Positions 46,579 to 53,541 of a stretch of 64,000 bases of DNA are shown piece after piece. A model generated the notes under the pieces. That model ran no database searches. It saw nothing but the letters and a program-made list of their open reading frames with translations, and had not been told where the DNA came from. The position numbers and the translations under genes were made by a program. The DNA comes from Acetobacteroides hydrogenigenes (GTDB lineage: Bacteria; Bacteroidota; Bacteroidia; Bacteroidales; ZOR0009): NCBI RefSeq assembly GCF_004340205.1, contig NZ_SLWB01000001.1, forward strand, positions 1 through 64,000. Direction: 5' to 3'. Numbering within the stretch: position 1 is the first letter of the stretch; every line of letters starts with the position of its first letter.

Positions 46579-47043
46579 ATGAAAAATGACTATTCAAAAG
46601 TTATTCCACAGGAGGTGCTCGACTTGGTGAACACCAAGCTGCAGGAGTGCCACACGGCGCTAAAGCCCTACTGCGTGGAGTTTACCCCCGACCAGCGGGA
46701 GGAGCTGCCCAAATTGGGTATCAGGAACACCGGTAAGGTAAGCAGCATCGCCAACGAAATGAGCGTTGCACCGGAGTACACGCCACCCATGTTTAGCATG
46801 GACGAGGTTAACAAGGATTCTAAGGTGATCAGCGATTTGTCGCCGGTTGCCACCAAAATTTTGAACCTCGAAATGATGGTAAACGATACGCTGATGCTTG
46901 CCGGAAGCGAAGTTTTTATGGCCTACATGGACTACTACAGCTCCGTAAAGCACTTTGCATCGCGGAACGACCCTAAGGCTAAGGCCATATACGAAAGGCT
47001 TAAGCCTATGTTTACGCCAACCACGAAAGCGGTACAGAAGTAA
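46579..47043 (+). CDS. conserved small protein of unknown function, 154 aa
   Basis: A soluble, mostly helical 154-aa protein without signal peptide. Conserved-looking segments are VIPQEVLDLVNTKLQECHTAL (about 8-28), FTPDQREELPKLGIRNTGKV (about 35-54) and TLMLAGSEVFMAYMDYYSSVK (about 102-122). From memory, similar proteins of 150-170 aa with the LAGSE segment are scattered in Bacteroidota, with no known role. Composition matches the host chromosome. Tandem array 2 starts about 115 bp after its stop on the same strand. The context gives no function. Confidence 0.75.
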   Translation: MKNDYSKVIPQEVLDLVNTKLQECHTALKPYCVEFTPDQREELPKLGIRNTGKVSSIANEMSVAPEYTPPMFSMDEVNKDSKVISDLSPVATKILNLEMMVNDTLMLAGSEVFMAYMDYYSSVKHFASRNDPKAKAIYERLKPMFTPTTKAVQK

Positions 47044-47157
47044 AGGAGCCCCGAGAAGCCCGCCTCGCAGGCGTATCGGCCAAACGCATCGAAGTTCCGA
47101 GATCCAATGGTTCCCGGAACTTTTTGCTGGTATACCCCCGAACAACGGTCCTACACC

Positions 47158-47346
47158 CCTCCTCGAAGCAGGGTGCACCCTGCAAAAAGCAAGGTATACC
47201 CTGCAAAAAGCAGGGTGTAGGCTGCAATTTGCAGGGTCGACCTTCAAAAAAGCAGGGTACAGGCTGCAATTTGCAGGGTGTACCTTGCAAAAAGGAGGGT
47301 GAAGGCTGCAAAAAGCAGGGTCGACCTTCCAAAAAGGAGGGTGCAG
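47158..47346 (+). repeat. tandem array 2: nine units of 21 bp, each with a small hairpin
   Basis: Nine units in strict 21-bp register with consensus near CCTGCAAAAAGCAGGGTGYAC. Most contain a self-pairing CTGCAAAAAGCAG or CTGCAATTTGCAG. Alternation of AAAAA and AATTT cores hints at a 42-bp superunit. In one plus-strand frame the units read as heptapeptides (LQKAGCR, LQFAGST, FKKAGYR); other frames on both strands are also open for long stretches because 21 is a multiple of three. Degenerate units seem to reach back to about 47115. No start codon, upstream signal or stable frame marks it as a gene. It fills most of the 47044-47547 gap. Confidence 0.85.
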
Positions 47347-47547
47347 GCTGCTTTTTCGGGAGTGTTTGTTCCGAATAAGCACAACCACACCGAAAAGCTG
47401 CTACTTTAGCAAGCCTATCGTATAGCAGTAACCTTTAAGCTATAGGTAAAGCGGAAATATACGTAGGTAGCTGCGTAGATATAGGTTTTGTAGCCAATTA
47501 TAAAAAAGGACAGTATTATTCCCTTAATAATAAAAGGAGTCTGAATT

Positions 47548-47988
47548 ATGCGATTTAGTAAAGAACAGAAATTTCTTAATCAAGTTGAAAGCCATGATGA
47601 CAAAACAAATGAAAGGGAAATTTTAGATGAGGCGGCATTAATCAAGTTACAATCAGATTATCCTAATATCCCTGATGACTATTTAGATTATTTGGCTGAA
47701 ATAGGTGGTGGTAACTTTAGGGAATGTCAATTTAATGTCCAACCTTATTTATTCGATTTTGAAGACATTGGACTAGAAAACGCTTATAAAATTCCAAACA
47801 ACATTATGTTCTTTGGAGATAACTTTTGTGGAGATTTATCTGGATTTGATTTTAATAAAAACGATGGAAAGGTCGTTGAATTTTGGCATGCTTCAGCTGA
47901 ATTATACTATACAAACAAATCATTCCACGAATATATTAGAGAACAAATGCTGATGGATGATAACGAAAATGATTTAAGACAAAAATAA
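47548..47988 (+). CDS. SMI1/KNR4 (SUKH) family protein
   Basis: A 146-aa protein with SUKH-superfamily features: LIKLQSDYPNIPDDYLDYLAEIGGGNF (about 30-56) and GDNFCGDLSGFDFNKNDGKVVEFWHAS (about 88-114). SUKH proteins often act as immunity proteins against polymorphic toxins. No toxin gene lies beside it, so it may be an orphan immunity gene or have another role. Its DNA is much richer in A/T than its neighbours and its codon choice differs, a sign of recent acquisition. A purine-rich AAAAGGAGT lies 6 bp before the ATG, a Shine-Dalgarno-like sequence unusual in this genome. Confidence 0.85.
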   Translation: MRFSKEQKFLNQVESHDDKTNEREILDEAALIKLQSDYPNIPDDYLDYLAEIGGGNFRECQFNVQPYLFDFEDIGLENAYKIPNNIMFFGDNFCGDLSGFDFNKNDGKVVEFWHASAELYYTNKSFHEYIREQMLMDDNENDLRQK

Positions 47989-48050
47989 CTGGCTACAATA
48001 AATAGGGCTTTAAGCGGCACGTAGTGCCCCCCGCTGAGCGGAGCGTCCTC

Positions 48051-48154
48051 GCTCCGCTCGAGTAACCAAGGCTTCTAGCCTCTAGCCTATAAAGTACGGA
48101 CGGAGGCCGTAAGTAACAAAAAAGCGTAGGCTCTGCCTACGCTTAGCTAGGGTT
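48051..48154 (+). repeat. ~100-bp direct repeat, left copy
   Basis: Matches 48768-48863 over nearly its full length. Shared blocks are GCTCCGCTCGAGTA, CAAGGCTTCTAGCC, TATAAAGTACGG, GGAGGCCGTAAG and AGCGTAGGC..GCCTACGCTTAGCTA. Differences are a duplicated TCTAGCC and point changes. It contains two hairpins (ACGG..CCGT and GCGTAGGC..GCCTACGC). With its partner it brackets the gene at 48277-48762. The gap 47989-48276 holds little else. Confidence 0.8.
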
Positions 48155-48276
48155 GAATTTGCATCGGCGTCGATACAATTTGCAGTATTATCAACCTTTT
48201 TGAACTTGTTTTCTTTACTCCCCGAATCGTTAAGACATTTTATTCTACTTTTAGAACCAAAATTATTAGGCAACCT

Positions 48277-48762
48277 ATGGCTTTAGAACAGTTGAGAAAA
48301 AAAGAAAAGAAGGTGCTATTCGAAATACGACCTACGCGGTACGTGGTGAACTTCTTCCAAGTGCTACTTGTAGCACTGGTTGCAGTGTTTGCATCCTTTA
48401 TTTCGGTTAATCCCATTTTATTCTCGCTTCTGATGGGGGTGGATCTTCTTCTTTTATTGCTGACTTTTTTGACCTCCTGTACATTGATATATGAAGACCG
48501 GATGGAAATGCAGGAGTCAATCCTAATGTACAGATATAGCGTTAAGGCATATCGCTTCGAGGAGATAGAATCCGTTGAGGCGAATGTTTGGGTAAGTATC
48601 CCAACAAGGACCTCTTCGTTGCCGCATACTGTACGAGATATCCTTATTAAGCATAAGGGTAAGGCAGATGTCGAATGTATAACGCTTACTTGTACCGCCA
48701 AGCAATTCTCGGAAGCCGTGCGTATAATGCAAGAACAGGTAGAAATACATAAGCAAAAGTAA
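48277..48762 (+). CDS. small membrane protein with a PH-like domain, unknown function
   Basis: A 161-aa protein with a positively charged N-terminus (RKKEKKVLFEIRP), two adjacent membrane helices (about 24-45 and 48-70) and a C-terminal cytoplasmic domain of alternating beta strands and a final helix (about 72-158). This layout resembles bacterial PH-domain proteins of the YdbS type. I cannot give a role. It is flanked at both sides by copies of a ~100-bp repeat (48051-48154 and 48768-48863), the right copy starting 5 bp after the stop codon. This suggests that the gene came in with, or was trapped between, the repeats. Confidence 0.7.
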   Translation: MALEQLRKKEKKVLFEIRPTRYVVNFFQVLLVALVAVFASFISVNPILFSLLMGVDLLLLLLTFLTSCTLIYEDRMEMQESILMYRYSVKAYRFEEIESVEANVWVSIPTRTSSLPHTVRDILIKHKGKADVECITLTCTAKQFSEAVRIMQEQVEIHKQK

Positions 48763-48767
48763 CGATT

Positions 48768-48863
48768 GCTCCGCTCGAGTAGCCAAGGCTTCTAGCCTAT
48801 AAAGTACGGCTGGAGGCCGTAAGAAACAGAAGCGTAGGCAGAGCCTACGCTTAGCTAAGGGTT
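48768..48863 (+). repeat. ~100-bp direct repeat, right copy
   Basis: Second copy of the 48051-48154 element, same orientation, 96 bp. The loop of the GCGTAGGC..GCCTACGC hairpin is AGA here and TCT in the left copy, as expected if the hairpin had flipped. It begins 5 bp after the stop of the PH-like gene. Confidence 0.8.
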
Positions 48864-48880
48864 AGTATTCGAATCTATTT

Positions 48881-48938
48881 TAACAGGCTAAAGCCTGTTA
48901 AAATAGAGTTGACGAAGGCAGGAGCCTTCGCCGAACGA
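48881..48938 (+). repeat. REP-like composite element, copy 3
   Basis: A perfect 20-bp palindrome TAACAGGCTAAAGCCTGTTA (48881-48900) followed 10 bp later by GACGAAGGCAGGAGCCTTCG and CCGAACGA. The same pair of modules occurs near 10401-10455. From 48939 to 49211 nothing else is recognisable. Confidence 0.6.
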
Positions 48939-49211
48939 AGCAGAGCCTACTCTTAGCAGAGTACTCCCAAAGCAGTTCTCTCCTTCCCTCTTCCCCCCGC
49001 GCCCCCCACCTGCGCACAATCCATAAACGCCTCTCAAAATTCTAGGCTTATACATATCAAACATTTGTTCCTTATAACAAATAAACGTAGTGGTATATCG
49101 GCTGCTTTACGAAAACATCCTTACCCGAAAGGTGCTTAAATAGCCAAATCTGTAAGATTGCCAATCTGTAAATACCTGATCCTTTACTATTAAATAGAAC
49201 GAAAAGAAGCA

Positions 49212-49240
49212 TTGCACCGAGCTATCGGTAGATATTTTTT
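49212..49240 (+). promoter_or_regulatory. candidate promoter of the thr operon
   Basis: TTG (49212-49214), 18 bases, TATTTTTT: one mismatch from TAnnTTTG, with TTG following. The predicted start would lie about 70 nt before the leader peptide. Chosen for position and spacing; not strong on its own. Confidence 0.35.
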
Positions 49241-49315
49241 TTGATATTGCCCAAAGTCAAAATAAAGAGCAAGCGCTTGAAGCAGATTTTCTCACATATC
49301 GCCTCAACTCCTACC

Positions 49316-49417
49316 ATGCCACTATCGGTGGCTGCGCTTGCTATTGCTGGTATTGGTACCGGGCTTTGCCCTACTATTACTATAACTATTACCACAGCTA
49401 CAACTACAACCCTGTAA
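49316..49417 (+). CDS. thrL: thr operon leader peptide (Thr/Ile-rich)
   Basis: A 33-codon ORF (ATG 49316, TAA 49415-49417) whose last part reads TITITITTATTTT followed by Leu and stop: nine Thr and three Ile codons in a run of 13. It lies about 100 nt before thrA, the first enzyme gene of threonine synthesis. Such a run of the regulatory amino-acid codons is the hallmark of attenuation: ribosomes stall when charged tRNA-Thr or tRNA-Ile is scarce. E. coli ThrL has the same Thr/Ile design but no sequence relation. The stop codon lies inside a hairpin (49407-49424), linking ribosome position to RNA folding. Confidence 0.85.
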   Translation: MPLSVAALAIAGIGTGLCPTITITITTATTTTL

Positions 49418-49480
49418 GGGGTTGCGTTGTTCCATATTAACCACAGACCATTTTATGGTAGCCTCTACAGGGAGATGTAG
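49407..49480 (+). promoter_or_regulatory. thr attenuator: mutually exclusive RNA hairpins
   Basis: Two local hairpins, CAACCC..GGGTTG (49407-49424) and CTACA..TGTAG (49465-49480), compete with one long-range pairing, CCCTGTAAGGGG (49410-49421) with CCTCTACAGGG (49462-49472). The first overlaps the leader stop codon. None is followed by a good U-tract, so the switch may act through Rho or by exposing the thrA start region rather than by a classical terminator. Confidence 0.55.
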
Positions 49481-49515
49481 AAGCTGAATTCTTGTCCAAT
49501 ATCAATTTCCAACAT

Positions 49516-51960
49516 ATGAGAGTCCTAAAATTTGGAGGTAGCTCGGTAGCAACACCTCAAAGCGTAGAAGCGGTGCTAAGCATCGTCAAGCAGTCGGCCG
49601 AAAAGCGGCCCATCGCCTTTGTTGTTTCGGCCATGGGCGGCATAACCGACATGCTGCTGATGGCCGGCCGATTGGCAACCGTGCAGAGCGAGGAGTACAA
49701 GCAGATTATTGCCGAGATCGAGAATCGCTTTCTCGAATACGTGCGCCACATGCTGCCCATCACCACCCAAAGCGCCACGCTAAGCATGGTGAAGCAGCAG
49801 ATAAACACCATCGAGGAGATCTGCAACGGGGTGTTTGTGCTGCAGGAGATGTCGCCGCGCACCTCCGATCGGCTGGTGTCGTTTGGCGAGCTGATCACCT
49901 CGCGCATCATCTCGGCAAAGATGGAGGCCGATGGCATTCCTCACGCGTGGATCGACAGCCGCGAGCTGATAAAGACCAACAGCAAGTTTGGCCACGCGGC
50001 GGTAAGCTTCTCGGCAACGAATAGGCTTATTCGGAAGTGCTTCGAGGCTTCGACCGAGCGAATCGCCATACTCCCCGGCTTTGTTGCCTCCGACGACTTT
50101 GGCAACACCACCACCCTAGGCCGTGGCGGATCGGACTACACCGCTGCCATACTTGCCGCAGCGCTAAGCGCCAGCCGCCTGGAGATCTGGACTGATGTTA
50201 GCGGCATGATGACCGCCGACCCCCGCCAGGTACGCAACGCCAAGCCCATAGAGAGCATCTCGTACCAAGAGGCGATGGAGCTGTCGCACTTTGGCGCCAA
50301 GGTGCTCTATCCGCCCACCGTGCAGCCGGTGATGCGCAAGAAGATTCCGCTATGGATAAAGAACACCTTTGCCCCTGCCGATCACGGCACGCTGATTACC
50401 GACTCTGCTCACGACGGAAGCGAAAAGATTAGCGGGCTATCGAGCATCAGCAGCATTGCCCTGCTTAGCCTCGAAGGGGCTGGCATGGTTGGCATACCTG
50501 GCTTCTCGAAGCGCCTCTTTGCCGCGCTAGCCGGCGAGGGTGTGAATGTTATTCTGATTACCCAGGGCTCTTCGGAGCACTCGATATGCGTTGCCATCAG
50601 CGAAAGCGACGAATACCGCGCCGTGAATGCCGTTAACCAGGCGTTCCATAGCGAGATTGCCGAAGGCGTGGTGTACCCCATAAAGAGCGAGCGCGACTTC
50701 TCAGTGGTTGCCCTGGTGGGTAACAGCATGGTTAACCAGCCCGGCATCAGCGGAAGGATGTTTGGCGCATTGGGGCGCAACGGCATTAACGTTAGGGCCA
50801 TTGCCCAAGGATCATCCGAAAGAAATATATCCACCGTAATATCGACCTCCGATTTACGGAAAGCACTGAACGTGCTTCACGAAAGCTTCTTCGAAACCTC
50901 GTACAAGCAGATCAACCTGTTTGTGGTGGGCGTTGGGAATGTGGGAAGCCGCCTTATAGAGCAGCTAAGGCATCAGCAGGAGTACCTGCAGGAGCAGCTA
51001 AAGCTACAGGTTAGGGTGATTGGCGTTGCCAACAGCCGCCAGATGCACTTCGACGAAGATGGCATATGCCTCGACAGCTGGAAGGAGAAGCTAAGCGTAG
51101 GATCGGCAATGAACCTCGAAAAGTTTATCGAGGTGGCGGTTGGCATGAATAAGCGCAACTCCATCTTCGTAGATAATACGGGAAGCCACGTTATTGCCAA
51201 AACCTACAAGTCGTTCCTAAAACGAAGCATATCGGTGGTAACCTGCAACAAGATTGCCTGCTCGTCGGCCTACAGCGAATACTCGGAGCTGAAGAGCCTT
51301 GCTAGAAAGTTCAACGCCCAGTTCCTGTTCGAGACCAACGTTGGCGCCGGGCTACCCGTAATCAACACCCTCAACGACCTGCTCCGCAGCGGCGACAGGG
51401 TTAGCTCCATACAGGCGGTGCTGTCGGGAACCCTCAACTTCGTATTCAACAAGTACGATGGCACCCGCACCTTTGCCGAGGTGGTGCAGCAGGCGCAGGA
51501 CGAGGGCTACACCGAGCCCGACCCACGCCTCGACCTCAGCGGAACGGATGTTATGCGTAAGATACTAATACTTGCTCGCGAATCGGGCCGTGTGCTGGAG
51601 ATGGAGCAGATAAAGAACGCCGAATTCCTGCCCGAGTCGTGCATGGAGGGTGATATCGCCAGCTTCTACGGCGAGGTTGCCAAGCACGAAGCCCACTTTA
51701 AAGAGCTGCTCGAAAAGGCACAAGTCGAGGGCAAGCGCCTGAAGTATATCGCAACGCTTAAGGGTGATAAGGCATCGGTAGGCCTGCAGGCCGTTAGCCC
51801 AACAAGCGACTTCTACAACCTCGATGGTAAGGATAACGCCGTGCTCTTCTTCACCGACCGCTACAAGGAGCAGCCGCTGGTGGTAAAAGGAGCAGGGGCA
51901 GGTGCTGAGGTAACAGCCTCTGGAATCTTCTCCGACATTATTAGGGCGGCAAGGGTTTAG
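49516..51960 (+). CDS. thrA: bifunctional aspartate kinase / homoserine dehydrogenase I
   Basis: Catalyses the first and third steps of threonine synthesis. I set the start at ATG 49516 (MRVLKFGGSSV), which matches the start of E. coli ThrA; a TTG at 49492 would add eight residues. The 814-aa protein has an aspartokinase domain (KFGGSSV near 4, GRGGSDYTA near 204), and a regulatory region with two ACT units (LLSLEGAGMVGIPG near 322, and VALVGNSMVNQPGISGRMF near 404). The homoserine dehydrogenase follows, with a Rossmann motif VGVGNVGSRL (near 475), ETNVGAGLPVI and SGTLNFVFNKYDG. It is complete, and heads the thrABC operon behind the leader peptide. Feedback by threonine is expected from the ACT units. 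Confidence 0.97.
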   Translation: MRVLKFGGSSVATPQSVEAVLSIVKQSAEKRPIAFVVSAMGGITDMLLMAGRLATVQSEEYKQIIAEIENRFLEYVRHMLPITTQSATLSMVKQQINTIEEICNGVFVLQEMSPRTSDRLVSFGELITSRIISAKMEADGIPHAWIDSRELIKTNSKFGHAAVSFSATNRLIRKCFEASTERIAILPGFVASDDFGNTTTLGRGGSDYTAAILAAALSASRLEIWTDVSGMMTADPRQVRNAKPIESISYQEAMELSHFGAKVLYPPTVQPVMRKKIPLWIKNTFAPADHGTLITDSAHDGSEKISGLSSISSIALLSLEGAGMVGIPGFSKRLFAALAGEGVNVILITQGSSEHSICVAISESDEYRAVNAVNQAFHSEIAEGVVYPIKSERDFSVVALVGNSMVNQPGISGRMFGALGRNGINVRAIAQGSSERNISTVISTSDLRKALNVLHESFFETSYKQINLFVVGVGNVGSRLIEQLRHQQEYLQEQLKLQVRVIGVANSRQMHFDEDGICLDSWKEKLSVGSAMNLEKFIEVAVGMNKRNSIFVDNTGSHVIAKTYKSFLKRSISVVTCNKIACSSAYSEYSELKSLARKFNAQFLFETNVGAGLPVINTLNDLLRSGDRVSSIQAVLSGTLNFVFNKYDGTRTFAEVVQQAQDEGYTEPDPRLDLSGTDVMRKILILARESGRVLEMEQIKNAEFLPESCMEGDIASFYGEVAKHEAHFKELLEKAQVEGKRLKYIATLKGDKASVGLQAVSPTSDFYNLDGKDNAVLFFTDRYKEQPLVVKGAGAGAEVTASGIFSDIIRAARV

Positions 51961-52045
51961 CTGGTAACGAATTAATGTCAATTAGTTAACGTCAGTTCAA
52001 CGTAAGAAGATAATGTTAAAAAGCAAAGGTTGCTAAGCGGGTATT

Positions 52046-52170
52046 CCCCTCCTTTTTAAGGAGGGGTGCCCGAAGGGCGGGGTGGTTTTAGTCGATACAG
52101 CAAGAAATTATCTGATTTTTCAACTACAACCACCCCCGGCTGCGCCGACCCCTCCTTGAAAAGGAGGGGA
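52046..52170. repeat. MITE-like inverted-repeat element between thrA and thrB
   Basis: Inverted arms of about 42 bp: CCCCTCCTTTTTAAGGAGGG, then TGCCCGAAGGGC and GGGGTGGTT on the left; AACCACCCC, then GGCTGCGCC and CCCCTCCTTGAAAAGGAGGG on the right, around a 40-bp centre. Each arm is itself palindromic (CCTCC..GGAGG). It has no ORF. Similar CCCCTCC elements are, from memory, common in Bacteroidota intergenic regions. It sits inside the operon, so the transcript should carry a long hairpin between thrA and thrB. Confidence 0.8.
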
Positions 52171-52271
52171 GTCGTACTGATTCTATCTTATGCTAACCTG
52201 TTTGGGTTACATTTCAATTATTCAATACTTAGATCGAACTCACGTTAAATACAAACTTTACAAACAAAGAA

Positions 52272-53198
52272 ATGGTAAAACAGGTAAAAGTCCACGCGCC
52301 AGCAACGGTAGCCAACATGGTGTGCGGATTCGACATACTGGGCTTTGCCCTAGAGGCACCCTACGACGAGATGGTGCTCCGCCTCATCGACGAGCCCATC
52401 ATCCGCATCATCAACAAGGACGACTACAACCTACCCACCAACCCGCCCGACAACGTGGCGGGAGCAGCCCTCCTTGCGCTGATGGATGAGCTGGATGGGA
52501 AAGTAGGCTTCGAGGTGGAGATTAAGAAGAAAATCAAGCCGGGCAGCGGCATTGGCTCCAGCGCGGCTAGCGCAGCCGGAGCGGTGGTGGGCGCAAACTA
52601 TTTGCTTGGGAATAGATTCTCCTCCGACGACCTGGTGCGCTTTGCCATGTGCGGCGAGAAGGTGGCCAGCGGCGTGAAGCATGCCGACAACATCACCCCC
52701 TGCATACTTGGCGGGGTTACGCTTATCCGCTCCATCTTTCCACTCGACGTAGTGCAGCTGTCGTCGCCAGCGCTACACGTCACCGTGGTGCATCCGCAGA
52801 TAGAGGTAAAGACCGAGAACGCCCGCAAAATCCTCAAGCACCAGGTGGAACTGAAGGATGCCATAAAGCAATGGGGCAACGTAGCCGGGCTAGTGGCTGG
52901 CCTACTCAAAAAGGACTACGACCTGCTGGGGCGCTCGCTGGAGGATGTCATCATCGAGCCCATCCGCAGCATCCTAATCCCCGGCTTCGACGAGGTGAAG
53001 ACGCGGTGCAAGGAGGTGGGGGCGCTAGGCGGCGGCATATCGGGCTCGGGTCCATCTATCTTTATGCTGAGCAAGGACGAGGCTACCGCCCTCAAGGTGG
53101 AGACGGTGATGGCAGAGGTGTTCACCCGTCTGGGCATCGACTACCACACCTACGTTACCGCCATTAACAACAGTGGGGTAAAGGTTTTTGAGGAGTAA
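52272..53198 (+). CDS. thrB: homoserine kinase
   Basis: Phosphorylates L-homoserine. The 308-aa GHMP-family kinase begins VKVHAPATVANMVCGFDILGFAL (substrate region), has the ATP loop KPGSGIGSSAASAAGAVVGA (about 93-112) and the C-terminal motif LGGGISGSGPSIFML (about 257-271). Length matches the family. It is the second gene of thrABC. The 311-bp gap after thrA is filled mostly by the inverted-repeat element at 52046-52170. Confidence 0.96.
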   Translation: MVKQVKVHAPATVANMVCGFDILGFALEAPYDEMVLRLIDEPIIRIINKDDYNLPTNPPDNVAGAALLALMDELDGKVGFEVEIKKKIKPGSGIGSSAASAAGAVVGANYLLGNRFSSDDLVRFAMCGEKVASGVKHADNITPCILGGVTLIRSIFPLDVVQLSSPALHVTVVHPQIEVKTENARKILKHQVELKDAIKQWGNVAGLVAGLLKKDYDLLGRSLEDVIIEPIRSILIPGFDEVKTRCKEVGALGGGISGSGPSIFMLSKDEATALKVETVMAEVFTRLGIDYHTYVTAINNSGVKVFEE

Positions 53199-53299
53199 GG
53201 TAACGAAGTTCGGACTAAGCGTAGGCAGTGGCCACACAGAATAAGGCCAGAGAGAATAGCCTTCCGAATTCAAACGTATAAGGTCCAATAGACGCAGTT

Positions 53300-53406
53300 T
53301 ATCCCCTCCTTGGGAGGGGTAGGGGTGGGTCAAGAAGGCAAAGTGGAGCGGGAGTCTTTGATTTAAACGAACAAACCCACCCCCTGCCCCCTCCAAGGAG
53401 GGGATA
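53300..53406. repeat. MITE-like inverted-repeat element between thrB and thrC
   Basis: Arms TTATCCCCTCCTTGGGAGGG and (GG)TAGGGGTGGGT on the left, and ACCCACCCCCTGCCCCCTCC then AAGGAGGGGATAA on the right, with about 45 bp between. It is related to the 52046-52170 element through the CCCCTCC..GGAGGGG arm and GGGGTGG/CCACCCC block, but is clearly diverged. It has no ORF. The rest of the 53199-53541 gap shows nothing. Confidence 0.8.
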
Positions 53407-53541
53407 AGCAGCCTTGATTATGCATTAGGCTTTGAGAAAAACCTTAGCTTGACGGCTACAGGATGCTATGCTTAGCCCGGAGCCATAACCGTGGAACCGT
53501 TAAGGCGTAATTCCATCATCATCAAAAAAAAAGAAAAACCA

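Noticed and set aside
46660-47388. 242-aa minus-strand ORF with SLHPAFCRV repeats
   Set aside because: It lies antisense to the 154-aa gene and array 2; its length results from the 21-bp period and its composition is odd.
49492-49515. TTG start of thrA eight codons upstream
   Set aside because: ATG 49516 gives MRVLKFGG, the usual start of ThrA proteins.
53491-53541. GTG start of thrC
   Set aside because: It adds a Lys-rich tail; ATG 53542 gives the expected threonine synthase N-terminus.
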